Assembly (NCBI RefSeq): GCF_001424485.1
Contig: NZ_LMQC01000001.1
Coordinates: 687,755-751,754, forward strand
Direction: 5' to 3'
Origin: Modestobacter sp. Leaf380
GTDB lineage: Bacteria > Actinomycetota > Actinomycetes > Mycobacteriales > Geodermatophilaceae
DNA length: 64,000 bases
The translations under genes were made by a program, and so were the position numbers. Of this stretch, positions 26,213-34,450 are shown piece after piece. The notes under the pieces are model-generated. The model did no database searches and had not been told where the DNA came from. It was given only the letters and a program-made list of their open reading frames with translations. The first letter of the stretch is position 1, and each line of letters begins with the position of its first letter.

Positions 26213-28206
26213 CCCAGACCACCGACCGCGCGTCCGCCGCGGCCGACAAGCGGGACGCCCGCGCGGCAGCCGCCGCGCCGGACGCCTCCGGGGCCTTCAC
26301 CCACCGGCAGATCATGACCATCCTGGTCGGCCTGCTGCTGGGCATGTTCCTGGCCGCGCTGGACCAGACCGTCGTCTCCACGGCCATCCGGACCATCGCC
26401 GACGACCTGCAGGGCTACGACCTGCAGGCCTGGGCCACCACGGCCTTCCTGATCACCTCGACGATCGCCACGCCGCTCTACGGCAAGTTGAGCGACATGT
26501 ACGGCCGCCGGCCGTTCTTCATCTTCGCGATCAGCGTCTTCGTGCTCGGCTCGTTCCTGTGCGGCATCTCCAGCTCCATGTACGAGCTGGCCGCGTTCCG
26601 CGCCCTGCAGGGCATCGGCGCCGGTGGCCTGATGTCGCTGGCGCTGACGATCATCGCCGACATCGTGCCGCCCCGGCAGCGCGCCAAGTACCAGGGCTAC
26701 TTCATGGCCGTCTTCGGCACCTCCTCGGTGCTGGGCCCGGTCATCGGCGGCTTCCTCGCCGGCCAGGACTCGATCCTGGGCCTGGCCGGGTGGCGCTGGA
26801 TCTTCTGGGTCAACGTGCCGCTGGGCGCCATCGCGCTGGCCGTGGTGTTCAAGAACCTGCACCTGCCCAAGCGCAGCAGCAAGCACAAGATCGACTGGCC
26901 GGGCGCGATCGGGCTCGTCGTCTTCCTGGTCCCGCTGCTGATCGTCGCCGAGCAGGGCCGCACCTGGGGCTGGACCGACCCCAAGGCGCTCATCGCCTAC
27001 GTCGTCGGCGCGCTGGGCTTCGTCTGGTTCGTCGTCGCCGAGCGCTCCTACGGCGACGACGCCCTCCTGCCGCTGCGGATGTTCAAGAACCGCACCTTCA
27101 CCATCAGCGCGCTGTCCTCGATCGTGCTGGGCGCCGGCATGTTCGGCGGCATCCTGCTGCTGCCCCAGTACCTGCAGATCGTGCACGGCTCCAGCCCCAC
27201 GGTCGCCGGGCTGCAGATGATCCCGCTCGTCGGCGGCATCATGCTGGGCTCGATCACCGCCGGCCAGACCATCTCCCGCACCGGCAAGTACCGGCTGTTC
27301 CCGATGGTCGGCGTCGTGCTGATGGTGATCTCGCTGGTCAGCCTGTCCTTCATCGTCGACTCCGACACCTCGGTGTGGTCGCTGGTGCCGTTCATGGTGA
27401 TGCTGGGCCTGGGCCTGGGCTTCAACTTCCAGCCGATCATCCTGGCCGTGCAGAACGCCGTCAGCCCGCGGGAGATCGGCGTCGCCACCTCCTCGGTGAC
27501 GTTCTTCCGCCAGATGGGCGGCACGATCGGCACGGCGGCGTTCCTGTCCGTGCTGTTCTCCGCGCTGGGCAGCAAGGTCCCGGCCGCCTACGGCGAGGCG
27601 CAGGGCACCGAGGCCTTCCAGGCCGCGGCCGCCGCCAACCCCGACCAGGCCGCCCAGCTGCAGGGTGCCGGCACCGACCTGGCCGACACCTCGGTGTTCC
27701 AGCGGATCGACTCCGTGCTGGCCGCCCCCTTCAAGGAGGGCTTCTCCAGCTCGATCGACCTGGTGTTCCTGATCGCCGCCGGCGTCGTCGCTCTGGGCTT
27801 CTTCGTGCTGGTCTTCCTGCCCCAGCTGGAGCTGCGCACCACCTCCGGCGTGCAGGGCCAGGAGAGCGGCGAGGGTGCCGCCGAGGCGGCCACCCGATCG
27901 GCGAACGCCGCCGGCGCTGCGGCGCCCACCTCGGCCGCCGCGACCGGCGCCCCGTCCCAGGACGGCGCCCCCACCGCCGACGCCCCGGCGGGCGCCACGC
28001 TCGTCGACAGCCGACCCGAGGACGGCGCGGGCTCGCCCGGGCCCGGCGACACCGGGCGTCACGCCCGGGTCGTCGACCAGCCGCTGGGCCGGCACGAGGA
28101 CGTCGGCGGTGCCGACCACGGCCGGCACGAGGGCGCCGACGACGGACCCACGGGCCTGGACAGCGTCCCCGCCGACCACCTGCCCGACGACCGCCGGGAC
28201 GCCTGA
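26209..28206 (+). CDS. MFS multidrug exporter, DHA2 (EmrB/QacA) type
   Basis: A 665-residue proton-driven exporter with about 14 membrane spans. Motif A is LYGKLSDMYGRRP, and LDQTVVSTAIRTIADDL in span 1 marks the DHA2 group. The C-terminal 120 residues after the last span are hydrophilic, Ala/Asp-rich and contain scattered His (for example GRHARVVDQPLGRHED), which is longer than the usual tail. It is translationally coupled to the MarR gene. The substrate is unknown. Confidence 0.9.
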   Translation: MTQTTDRASAAADKRDARAAAAAPDASGAFTHRQIMTILVGLLLGMFLAALDQTVVSTAIRTIADDLQGYDLQAWATTAFLITSTIATPLYGKLSDMYGRRPFFIFAISVFVLGSFLCGISSSMYELAAFRALQGIGAGGLMSLALTIIADIVPPRQRAKYQGYFMAVFGTSSVLGPVIGGFLAGQDSILGLAGWRWIFWVNVPLGAIALAVVFKNLHLPKRSSKHKIDWPGAIGLVVFLVPLLIVAEQGRTWGWTDPKALIAYVVGALGFVWFVVAERSYGDDALLPLRMFKNRTFTISALSSIVLGAGMFGGILLLPQYLQIVHGSSPTVAGLQMIPLVGGIMLGSITAGQTISRTGKYRLFPMVGVVLMVISLVSLSFIVDSDTSVWSLVPFMVMLGLGLGFNFQPIILAVQNAVSPREIGVATSSVTFFRQMGGTIGTAAFLSVLFSALGSKVPAAYGEAQGTEAFQAAAAANPDQAAQLQGAGTDLADTSVFQRIDSVLAAPFKEGFSSSIDLVFLIAAGVVALGFFVLVFLPQLELRTTSGVQGQESGEGAAEAATRSANAAGAAAPTSAAATGAPSQDGAPTADAPAGATLVDSRPEDGAGSPGPGDTGRHARVVDQPLGRHEDVGGADHGRHEGADDGPTGLDSVPADHLPDDRRDA

Positions 28207-28215
28207 CCCCGCCGC

Positions 28216-28250
28216 CCCCGCACCCCGCACCCCGCACCCCGCACCCCGCA
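28216..28250. repeat. Five perfect 7-bp tandem units (CCCCGCA)
   Basis: CCCCGCA is repeated five times without change, starting 10 bases after the exporter stop. It is a simple-sequence tract able to vary by slippage. It lies outside coding sequence. Confidence 0.9.
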
Positions 28251-28264
28251 CCACCCGCTCCACC

Positions 28265-28300
28265 CGAGGCCCCCGACCGCACCCGCGGCCGGGGGCCTCG
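28265..28300 (+). terminator. Terminator of the MarR-exporter operon
   Basis: CGAGGCCCCCG (28265-28275) pairs with CGGGGGCCTCG (28290-28300). An inner CCGC/GCGG stem with loop ACCC extends it past one mismatch. Confidence 0.8.
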
Positions 28301-28324
28301 CCCATCCCCCACCCTCCAGCCGGA

Positions 28325-28397
28325 GTCGATCATCGTCAGGTGGCTGCGTCCCGGGCCGCCGGAGGTGTGTCGGCGCGACCAGCTGACGATGATCGAC
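28325..28397. repeat. Long-armed intergenic inverted repeat
   Basis: GTCGATCATCGTCAG (28325-28339) and its exact complement at 28383-28397 give 15-bp arms. The pairing continues TGG/CCA past one mismatch, with a GC-rich middle of about 36 bases. It follows a complete terminator and precedes the hydrolase ATG by 68 bases. It may be an operator, an attenuator or a dispersed palindromic element. Confidence 0.75.
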
Positions 28398-28465
28398 AAC
28401 CGCTGCGGGCGGAGGGAGCGGGCGGAGGGGGCGCGCGGCGGACGCAGGCGGGGCACGATCGGGGC

Positions 28466-29383
28466 ATGGCACCGTCGCCGTCCGACCCGCTGTTCCCCGG
28501 CTCCACCGTCGTCCGGGCGGAGGTGGAGCACGAGCACGGCGGGACGACGGTGCACGCCGTCACCCTCGGGCAGGGCCCGCCGCTCCTGCTGCTGCACGGC
28601 TACCCGCAGACGCACGTGATGTGGTCCTCGGTCGCGCCCGACCTGGCCCGCGACCACACCCTGGTCATCCCGGACCTGCGCGGTTACGGCGACTCCGGCA
28701 AGCCCGCCGACGGCGAGGGCCACGCGGGGCACTCGTTCCGGGCGATGGCCGCCGACGTGGCGGCGCTGATGCGGGACCTGGGCCACGAGCGGTACGCCGT
28801 CGTCGGGCACGACCGGGGTGCCCGGGTCACCCACCGGCTCGCCCTGGACCACCCGGACGCCGTCACCCGGGCCGCGGTGCTGGACGTGCTGCCGACGACG
28901 CACGTGTACGCGAACGTGGACCGCCGGCTGGCCACCGCCTACTACCACTGGTTCTTCTACCTGCAGCCCGAGCCGCTGCCGGAGAACCTCATCGCCGGCG
29001 ACCCGACCGGCTACCTGCACAGCCTGCTCGGCGGCTGGGGCAGCGGGCTGGACGTCTGCTCCCCCGCCCAGCTGGCCGAGTACGAACGCTGCTTCGCCGA
29101 CCCGGACACCCGGCACGCGATGCTGGAGGACTACCGGGCCGGTGCCTCGATCGACCTGGAGCACGACGAGGCCGACGCCGCCGCCGGCCGCCGGGTGAGC
29201 TGCCCGTTGCTGGTGCTGTGGGGCTCGGCGGGCGTCGTCGGAACCGGCCCGGACGACGTCCTGGCGGTCTGGCGCGAGCGCGCGGACGACGTCACCGGCC
29301 AGCCGGTCGAGGCCGGCCACTTCCTGGTCGACGAGCGCCCCGCCGAGACCGTCGCCGCCCTCCGCGCCTTCCTCGACACCTGA
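28466..29383 (+). CDS. Alpha/beta hydrolase, fluoroacetate dehalogenase-like
   Basis: A 305-residue cytoplasmic alpha/beta hydrolase starting at ATG 28466. The oxyanion loop is HGYPQT. The nucleophile elbow is GHDRGA with D116, the acid is D140 and the base H285 (in EAGHFL). These spacings match the triad of characterised fluoroacetate dehalogenases (Asp110, Asp134, His280). R117 and R120, the carboxylate-binding pair, and H161-W162, part of the fluoride pocket, also fall at the same offsets. EDYRAGASIDLEHD is a further family signature with a candidate pocket Tyr. Hydrolytic removal of fluoride or chloride from haloacetates is thus plausible; epoxide hydrolase is the main alternative. It stands alone, flanked by large palindromes on both sides. 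Confidence 0.82.
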   Translation: MAPSPSDPLFPGSTVVRAEVEHEHGGTTVHAVTLGQGPPLLLLHGYPQTHVMWSSVAPDLARDHTLVIPDLRGYGDSGKPADGEGHAGHSFRAMAADVAALMRDLGHERYAVVGHDRGARVTHRLALDHPDAVTRAAVLDVLPTTHVYANVDRRLATAYYHWFFYLQPEPLPENLIAGDPTGYLHSLLGGWGSGLDVCSPAQLAEYERCFADPDTRHAMLEDYRAGASIDLEHDEADAAAGRRVSCPLLVLWGSAGVVGTGPDDVLAVWRERADDVTGQPVEAGHFLVDERPAETVAALRAFLDT

Positions 29384-29400
29384 CCCCCGACCCCGGTCCG

Positions 29401-29473
29401 ACCCGACCGGCCCGGCCCCGCCCGGCCCCGCCCGGCCCGGCCCGGGCCCGGGCCCGGCCCGGGCCCGGGCCGC
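29401..29473. repeat. GGCCC/GGGCCC low-complexity tract
   Basis: The stretch is made almost only of CCCGGC, GGCCC and GGGCCC words and contains no gene. It runs directly into the inverted repeat at 29466. It can fold in many alternative hairpins. Confidence 0.8.
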
Positions 29474-29537
29474 TGGATGTGACATCGAGGGGGGTCGCGG
29501 GGACGGGACACCCCTCGATGTCACATCGAGCGGCCCG
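29466..29537. repeat. 72-bp inverted repeat downstream of the hydrolase
   Basis: The inner arms 29476-29492 and 29511-29527 pair perfectly over 17 bases, including GATGTGACATCGAGGGG on the left. After one mismatch, a further 9 bases pair on each side (29466-29474 with 29529-29537). The loop is 18 bases. It can terminate the hydrolase transcript, though the AT-richer arms are unlike other terminators here. Confidence 0.8.
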
Positions 29538-29552
29538 CGGAGGGACACCGGA

Positions 29553-29601
29553 GGGGGCAGGGCAGGGGCGGCGGGGGGCGGCGGGGGGGCGGCGGGCGGG
29601 G
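29553..29601 (+). promoter_or_regulatory. G-run tract (quadruplex-capable) before the acyl-CoA dehydrogenase gene
   Basis: Seven runs of three to seven G lie in 49 bases, separated by one to four bases, on the coding strand. They are 67 to 116 bases before the GTG at 29669. This matches the pattern of a G-quadruplex motif that could form in the DNA or the mRNA leader. The function is inferred only. Confidence 0.5.
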
Positions 29602-29668
29602 CACGAGCGGGGCCGGGGACACCGGCCTAACCTCGGGGCACCGCTGACACCGTCGTCTGGAGGAGCCC

Positions 29669-31459
29669 GTGCGCTCGTCGTTGGTCCTGTCCCGCCGTGA
29701 CCTGGACTTCCTGCTGCACGAGTGGCTGCAGGTGGAGACCCTGACCGAGCGCGAGCGGTTCGCCGCGCACGACCGGGACACCTTCGACGCGGTGATCGAC
29801 CTGGCCGCCCAGATCGCCACCGAGCACTTCGCCCCGCACAACCGCACGGCCGACGAGAACGAGCCGCACGTCGTGGACGGCAAGGTGGTGCTGGTCCCCG
29901 AGGTGGCCGCTGCCCTCAAGGTGTTCGGTGAGGCCGGGCTGACCGCGGGCACGCTGCCGGAGTCTCTCGGCGGCATGCAGCTGCCCCAGGTGGTCAGCAA
30001 GGCGATGACGACGTGGTTCCAGGCCGCCAACATCGGCAGCTCGGCCTACCCGTTCCTCACCGTGGCCAACGCGCACCTGCTGATCGCGCACGGCAGCCCG
30101 GAGCAGATCGAGACCTACGTCCGGCCGATGGCCGAGGGCCGCTGGTTCGGCACGATGGCGCTGTCCGAGCCGCAGGCCGGTTCCTCGCTGGCCGACATCA
30201 CCACGAAGGCCGTGCTCCAGGACGACGGCTCGTACCGGCTGACCGGCACCAAGATGTGGATCTCCGGCGGGGACCACGAGCTCAGCGAGAACATCGTGCA
30301 CCTGGTGCTGGCCAAGGTCCCGGGCGGTCCGGCCGGGGTGAAGGGCATCTCGCTCTTCGTCGTCCCCAAGTCCTTGCCCGAGGGCGACGGCATCGGGGAG
30401 CGCAACGACGTCGTGCTCGCCGGGCTGAACCACAAGATGGGCTACCGCGGGACGACGAACACCCTGCTGTCCTTCGGCGAGGGAGTGCACACCCCGGGCG
30501 GGCAGCCCGGCGCGGTGGGCTGGCTGGTGGGCCAGGAGAACCGCGGCCTGGCGGCGATGTTCCACATGATGAACGAGGCCCGGGTCGGGGTCGGGCTGGG
30601 CGCGACGGCGCTGGGCTACACCGGCTACCTGCACGCGGTGGAGTACGCCAAGACCAGGACACAGGGGCGCCCGCCCGCCGGGAAGGACCCGGCCGCTCCC
30701 CCGGTCCCGATCATCGAGCACAGCGACGTCCGGCGGATGCTGCTGGCCGCCAAGAGCTACGTCGAGGGCGGACTGGCGCTGGGCCTGTACTGCGCGCTGC
30801 TGGTCGACGAGGAGGAGACCGCGGAGACCGACGCCGAGCGGGCCCGGGCGCACACCCTGCTGGAGGTGCTGACGCCGATCGCGAAGAGCTGGCCCTCCCA
30901 GTGGGGCCTCGCCGCCAACGACCTGGCGATCCAGGTGCACGGCGGCTACGGCTACACCCGGGACTTCCCGGTCGAGCAGTTCTACCGGGACAACCGGCTC
31001 AACCCGATCCACGAGGGCACCGTGGGCATCCAGGGGCTGGACCTGCTGGGCCGCAAGGTGGTGGCCGGCGGCGGCGAGGGGCTGCGGGTGCTGGCCGAGA
31101 CGATCGCGGCGACGACGGCCCGGGCGGCCGGCACCGAGTGGGCCTCGTTCGCCGCGGAGGTCGACACCACGGTGGCCCGGGTCGCCGAGGTGACGGCGAC
31201 CCTGTGGTCGGCCGGCGACCCCGACGTCACGCTGGCCAACGCCACGGTCTACCTGGAGGCGGTCGGCCACGTCGTCGTCGCCTGGCTCTGGCTGGAGCAG
31301 GTGCTGGCCGTGGGCGCGAGCACCGGGGAGTTCTACGAGGGCAAGCGGGCCGCGGCCCGGTACTTCCAGCGCTACGAGCTGCCCCGGACCGGACCGCAGC
31401 TGGACCTGCTGGCCAGCCTGGACCGGACGACGCTGGACGCGCAGCCCGGCTGGTTCTGA
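29669..31459 (+). CDS. Acyl-CoA dehydrogenase family protein (long form, DmdC-like)
   Basis: An FAD-dependent dehydrogenase that introduces a 2,3-double bond into acyl-CoA substrates. The 596 residues exceed the 380 of classical enzymes and fit the long group that includes 3-methylmercaptopropionyl-CoA dehydrogenase and the C-terminal acetyl-CoA-dehydrogenase-like domain. FAD and substrate motifs are GTMALSEPQAGSSLADI and TGTKMWISGGDHEL; QVHGGYGYTRDFPVEQFYRD is the C-terminal signature. The GTG at 29669 has GGAGGAG upstream. It is monocistronic, and the DMSP link is only by family resemblance. Confidence 0.88.
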   Translation: MRSSLVLSRRDLDFLLHEWLQVETLTERERFAAHDRDTFDAVIDLAAQIATEHFAPHNRTADENEPHVVDGKVVLVPEVAAALKVFGEAGLTAGTLPESLGGMQLPQVVSKAMTTWFQAANIGSSAYPFLTVANAHLLIAHGSPEQIETYVRPMAEGRWFGTMALSEPQAGSSLADITTKAVLQDDGSYRLTGTKMWISGGDHELSENIVHLVLAKVPGGPAGVKGISLFVVPKSLPEGDGIGERNDVVLAGLNHKMGYRGTTNTLLSFGEGVHTPGGQPGAVGWLVGQENRGLAAMFHMMNEARVGVGLGATALGYTGYLHAVEYAKTRTQGRPPAGKDPAAPPVPIIEHSDVRRMLLAAKSYVEGGLALGLYCALLVDEEETAETDAERARAHTLLEVLTPIAKSWPSQWGLAANDLAIQVHGGYGYTRDFPVEQFYRDNRLNPIHEGTVGIQGLDLLGRKVVAGGGEGLRVLAETIAATTARAAGTEWASFAAEVDTTVARVAEVTATLWSAGDPDVTLANATVYLEAVGHVVVAWLWLEQVLAVGASTGEFYEGKRAAARYFQRYELPRTGPQLDLLASLDRTTLDAQPGWF

Positions 31460-31478
31460 GCCCCGGGGCCCGGAGGCT

Positions 31479-31649
31479 CTAGGCGTTCGCGGTGGCGCGG
31501 GCCTGCTCGGGGGCCGCGTGCCGGGAGCGGGGGGCGGCAGCCGCCCGCTTCTCCTGCTCGTAGCGCGCCGTCGAGTGGGTCCCCATCGCGATCACGAGGG
31601 CGGTCAACAGCAGGAACCCCACCAGGGTCACGGCCGGCCACAGCACCAT
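31479..31649 (-). CDS. Small single-span membrane protein
   Basis: A 56-residue protein with one N-terminal membrane span (WPAVTLVGFLLLTALVIAM) and a basic, Ala/Arg-rich cytoplasmic tail. The ATG at 31649 has GGGAG about 10 bases upstream. The frame extends to 31790, but that part has lower GC and poor coding character. The family is not recognised. It converges with the acyl-CoA dehydrogenase gene. Confidence 0.6.
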   Translation of the reverse strand: MVLWPAVTLVGFLLLTALVIAMGTHSTARYEQEKRAAAAPRSRHAAPEQARATANA

Positions 31650-31875
31650 CGGGTTCGTCTCCCAGAGTCGTCCAACAGCTCCCGGCACCGCCGGCAGCAC
31701 TTCATCACAGACGTTGTTGCCCCCGTCTTCGGCAGTCGAACCACCCTGATCGAGGGAAGTCCGGTGAACACCGTGTGACGCCGCTCCCAACGAGGGGGCC
31801 CCGCGCGGTCACCCGGCCGTGGTGTCATGACGGGTGAGTGGTGCAACCACCCGCTCGTCGAACCCTGGAGGTCCC
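31650..31875. other. Non-coding divergent region, locally GC-poor
   Basis: The region lies between the leftward small membrane protein and the rightward exporter. The part 31670-31770 is clearly less GC-rich than its surroundings and can form short hairpins (for example GGG-agacgaa-CCC just before the leftward start). I recognise no riboswitch or known RNA. Promoters for both genes should be here. Confidence 0.4.
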
Positions 31876-33348
31876 GTGCGCACCCGCACCCCTGCCGTCG
31901 GGCTGCTGGTCTTCACGCTGGCCCTCGGCGTCACCACGCTCTCGCTGCTGCAGTCCCTCGTCGTCCCGATGCTGCCGGTGATCGCCGAGCAGCTCGGCGT
32001 CGACGCCGGGGCGGCCGGCTGGGTGCTGACGGCGAACCTGCTCGCGGCCGCCGTCCTCACCCCGGTCATCGGCCGGCTCGGGGACACCCTCGGTGAGCGT
32101 CGGGTGGTGCTCGGCGTACTCGCGGTCATCACCGCGGGCACGCTGCTCGCCGTCCTGACGACGTCGCTGCCGCTGCTGCTCGTGGCCCGGGTGCTGCAGG
32201 GCGCCTCCTACGGGCTGTTCCCGTTGTCGATCTCGATCCTGCGCCGGGAGCTGCCCGCGGGGCGGCTGACCGTGGCGATGTCGATCGTGTCCAGCACGCT
32301 GGCCGTCGGCGGGGTGATCGGCCTGGTCGTCACCGGCCTGCTGACGTCGGAGGGCGGGGACTACCACCACCCGTTCTGGCTGGGCCTGGGCATCTCGGTG
32401 GCCGCGTTCGCACTGGCCTGGTGGGTGCTGCCCGCGCGGGCGGCCAGTGCGACCGGCGGCGTGGACTGGTGGGGCGCACTGGTGCTGGGCGTCGGGCTGG
32501 TCCTGCTGCTCCTGCCGCTGTCCCAGGGGCACACCTGGGGCTGGGGCGACGTGAAGACCGTCGGCTGCCTGGTCGGCGCGGTGGTGGTGCTGACCGGCTG
32601 GGTCTTCCTGCTGCGCGGTCGGACCCACCCGCTGGTCCGGCCCGGCCTGCTGGCCGACCGCCGGATGCTGGTCCCCAACACCGCCGGCCTGATGACCGGC
32701 TTCGGGCTCTTCGCCTCCTTCCTCGCCGTCACCCAGTTCGTGCAGGTGCCGGCGGCGGCCGGCTACGGGTTCGGCGCCAGCACGCTGGAGGCCGCCGTGG
32801 TCTACCTGCTCCCCGGCGGCATCGCCGGGGTGGTGCTGGCGCCCTTCGCCGGCCAGGTGGTGGCCCGGATCGGCGGGCAGACGACGCTGCTCATCGGGGC
32901 GGCGTCCGGGCTGGTCGGGTTCGTGCTGTTCGCCGTCGCCCGGTCGGAGCCCTGGGTGGTGGTCGTCGTCGGCCTGCTCACCCAGCTCGCCGTCACCGTG
33001 GCCTTCGCCGCGCTGCCGGCACTGGTCGTGCAGGCGGTGGAGCCGGCGGAGACCGGCGTCGCCAACGGGGTCAACTCGATCACCCGGTCGGTCGGCAGTG
33101 CGCTGGCCAGCGCGCTGATCATCACCGTCGTCGCCGGGTCCGCCGACGCGACGGGGCTGCCCAGCAGCGGGTCGTTCACGATCGTCGCCCTGCTGGGTGC
33201 GGGCAGTGCGCTGGTCACGGCCGCGGTCGCCACCTGGGGCATCCTCGGCGAGCGCCGCAGGGGCGGACGGCGTCCCGACGAGCTGGCCGAGGTCGAGCAG
33301 GCCACCGCGTGCGCGGGCGAGTGGTCGCCGGTGTCCGGCATCCGCTGA
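31876..33348 (+). CDS. MFS exporter, DHA2-like
   Basis: A 490-residue transporter with about 14 hydrophobic spans and motif-A-like sequence GRLGDTLGERR. CTGGAGG seven bases upstream fixes the GTG at 31876 as start (MRTRTPAVGLLVFTLALGV). The frame is open a little further, to 31834, without a better site. It is the second DHA2-type exporter in this stretch and has no adjacent regulator. The substrate is unknown. Confidence 0.88.
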   Translation: MRTRTPAVGLLVFTLALGVTTLSLLQSLVVPMLPVIAEQLGVDAGAAGWVLTANLLAAAVLTPVIGRLGDTLGERRVVLGVLAVITAGTLLAVLTTSLPLLLVARVLQGASYGLFPLSISILRRELPAGRLTVAMSIVSSTLAVGGVIGLVVTGLLTSEGGDYHHPFWLGLGISVAAFALAWWVLPARAASATGGVDWWGALVLGVGLVLLLLPLSQGHTWGWGDVKTVGCLVGAVVVLTGWVFLLRGRTHPLVRPGLLADRRMLVPNTAGLMTGFGLFASFLAVTQFVQVPAAAGYGFGASTLEAAVVYLLPGGIAGVVLAPFAGQVVARIGGQTTLLIGAASGLVGFVLFAVARSEPWVVVVVGLLTQLAVTVAFAALPALVVQAVEPAETGVANGVNSITRSVGSALASALIITVVAGSADATGLPSSGSFTIVALLGAGSALVTAAVATWGILGERRRGGRRPDELAEVEQATACAGEWSPVSGIR

Positions 33349-33424
33349 GGGGTTGGACGGCCGCGCGGCGGGCATGCACCGCCGGACGGGAGACCACCGT
33401 CCCGCGGCGACGCCGGGAGCCACG

Positions 33425-34444
33425 ATGTCCAGCAGCACCAGCAGCACCCCCGAGCACCGGGACACCGTCCCGCAGGACGACCGCATCAGCGACGGCGGAC
33501 GGGCCGACCACGCGCCCCGCGGCGCGGGCGGGAAGGCCACCACGGGCGGGACGTTCAAGCGGCTCGTCAGCGAGGTCAGCGAGGACAACCTCACCGACTG
33601 GGCCGCCTCGCTCACCTACTACTTCGTGCTGGCCATGTTCCCGGCGCTCATCGCGCTGGTCTCGATCGTCGGCCTCGTGTTCGACCCGCAGCAGGTCACC
33701 GACGCGCTGACCCAGGTCCTGGACCAGGTGGCGCCGGGGACGGCGGCGGACACCTTCAGCGGCGTCATCGAGCAGGTCGCCGGCAGCACCTCCACCGCCG
33801 GCATCGGCCTGGTCGTCGGCCTGGCCGGTGCGCTGTGGTCGGCGTCGGGCTACGTCGGGGCGTTCACCCGGGCGGCCAACGTCATCTGGGAGACCCCCGA
33901 GGGGCGCACGTTCTACGTCCTCAAGCCGCTGCAGCTGCTGGTCACCCTGATCGGCATCCTCTTCGTGGTGCTCATCGCCCTGTCGGTGGTGGCCACCGGG
34001 CCGCTCACCGACGCCATCGGCAACGCCCTGGGCCTGGGCAGCACCGCGACCACCGTCTGGGACATCGCCAAGTGGCCGGTGATGGTGGTGATCGTCGCGA
34101 TCATGATCGCGATCCTGTACTACCTGACGCCCAACGTCCGGCTGCGCGGGTTCCGCTGGGTGTCCCCCGGCGCCGCCTTCGCGCTGGTCGTGTGGATCGT
34201 CGCCTCGGCGCTGTTCGCCTTCTACGTGGCCAACTTCGGCAGCTACAACAAGACCTACGGCGCGCTGGCCGGCGTCGTGGTCTTCCTGGTCTGGCTGTGG
34301 ATCACCAACCTGGTGCTGCTGGTCGGCCTGGAGCTGGACGCCGAGCGCGAGCGGACCATCGAGATGCGCGAGGGCGTGCCGCGCGCGGACAAGGAGATCC
34401 AGCTCGACGCCCGCGCCGAGCCCAAGGACCAGAAGACGACCTGA
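33425..34444 (+). CDS. YihY/BrkB family membrane protein
   Basis: A 339-residue inner-membrane protein of the YihY (formerly RNase BN) family, of unknown function. The N-terminal 45 residues are polar and disordered. Then come the family hallmarks: NLTDWAASLTYYFVLAMFPALIAL, SASGYVGAFTRAANVIWETPEGR and the late FGSYNKTYGALAGVVVFLVWLWI. About six spans are visible. The start is ATG 33425 behind GGGAG. It follows the exporter by 76 bases on the same strand, so they may be co-transcribed. Confidence 0.9.
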   Translation: MSSSTSSTPEHRDTVPQDDRISDGGRADHAPRGAGGKATTGGTFKRLVSEVSEDNLTDWAASLTYYFVLAMFPALIALVSIVGLVFDPQQVTDALTQVLDQVAPGTAADTFSGVIEQVAGSTSTAGIGLVVGLAGALWSASGYVGAFTRAANVIWETPEGRTFYVLKPLQLLVTLIGILFVVLIALSVVATGPLTDAIGNALGLGSTATTVWDIAKWPVMVVIVAIMIAILYYLTPNVRLRGFRWVSPGAAFALVVWIVASALFAFYVANFGSYNKTYGALAGVVVFLVWLWITNLVLLVGLELDAERERTIEMREGVPRADKEIQLDARAEPKDQKTT

Positions 34445-34450
34445 GGCCGC

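Noticed and set aside
31650-31790. Longer reading of the small leftward membrane protein up to 31790
   Set aside because: The added part is GC-poor at third positions, lacks protein-like composition and contains hairpins; the ATG at 31649 sits directly before the membrane span.
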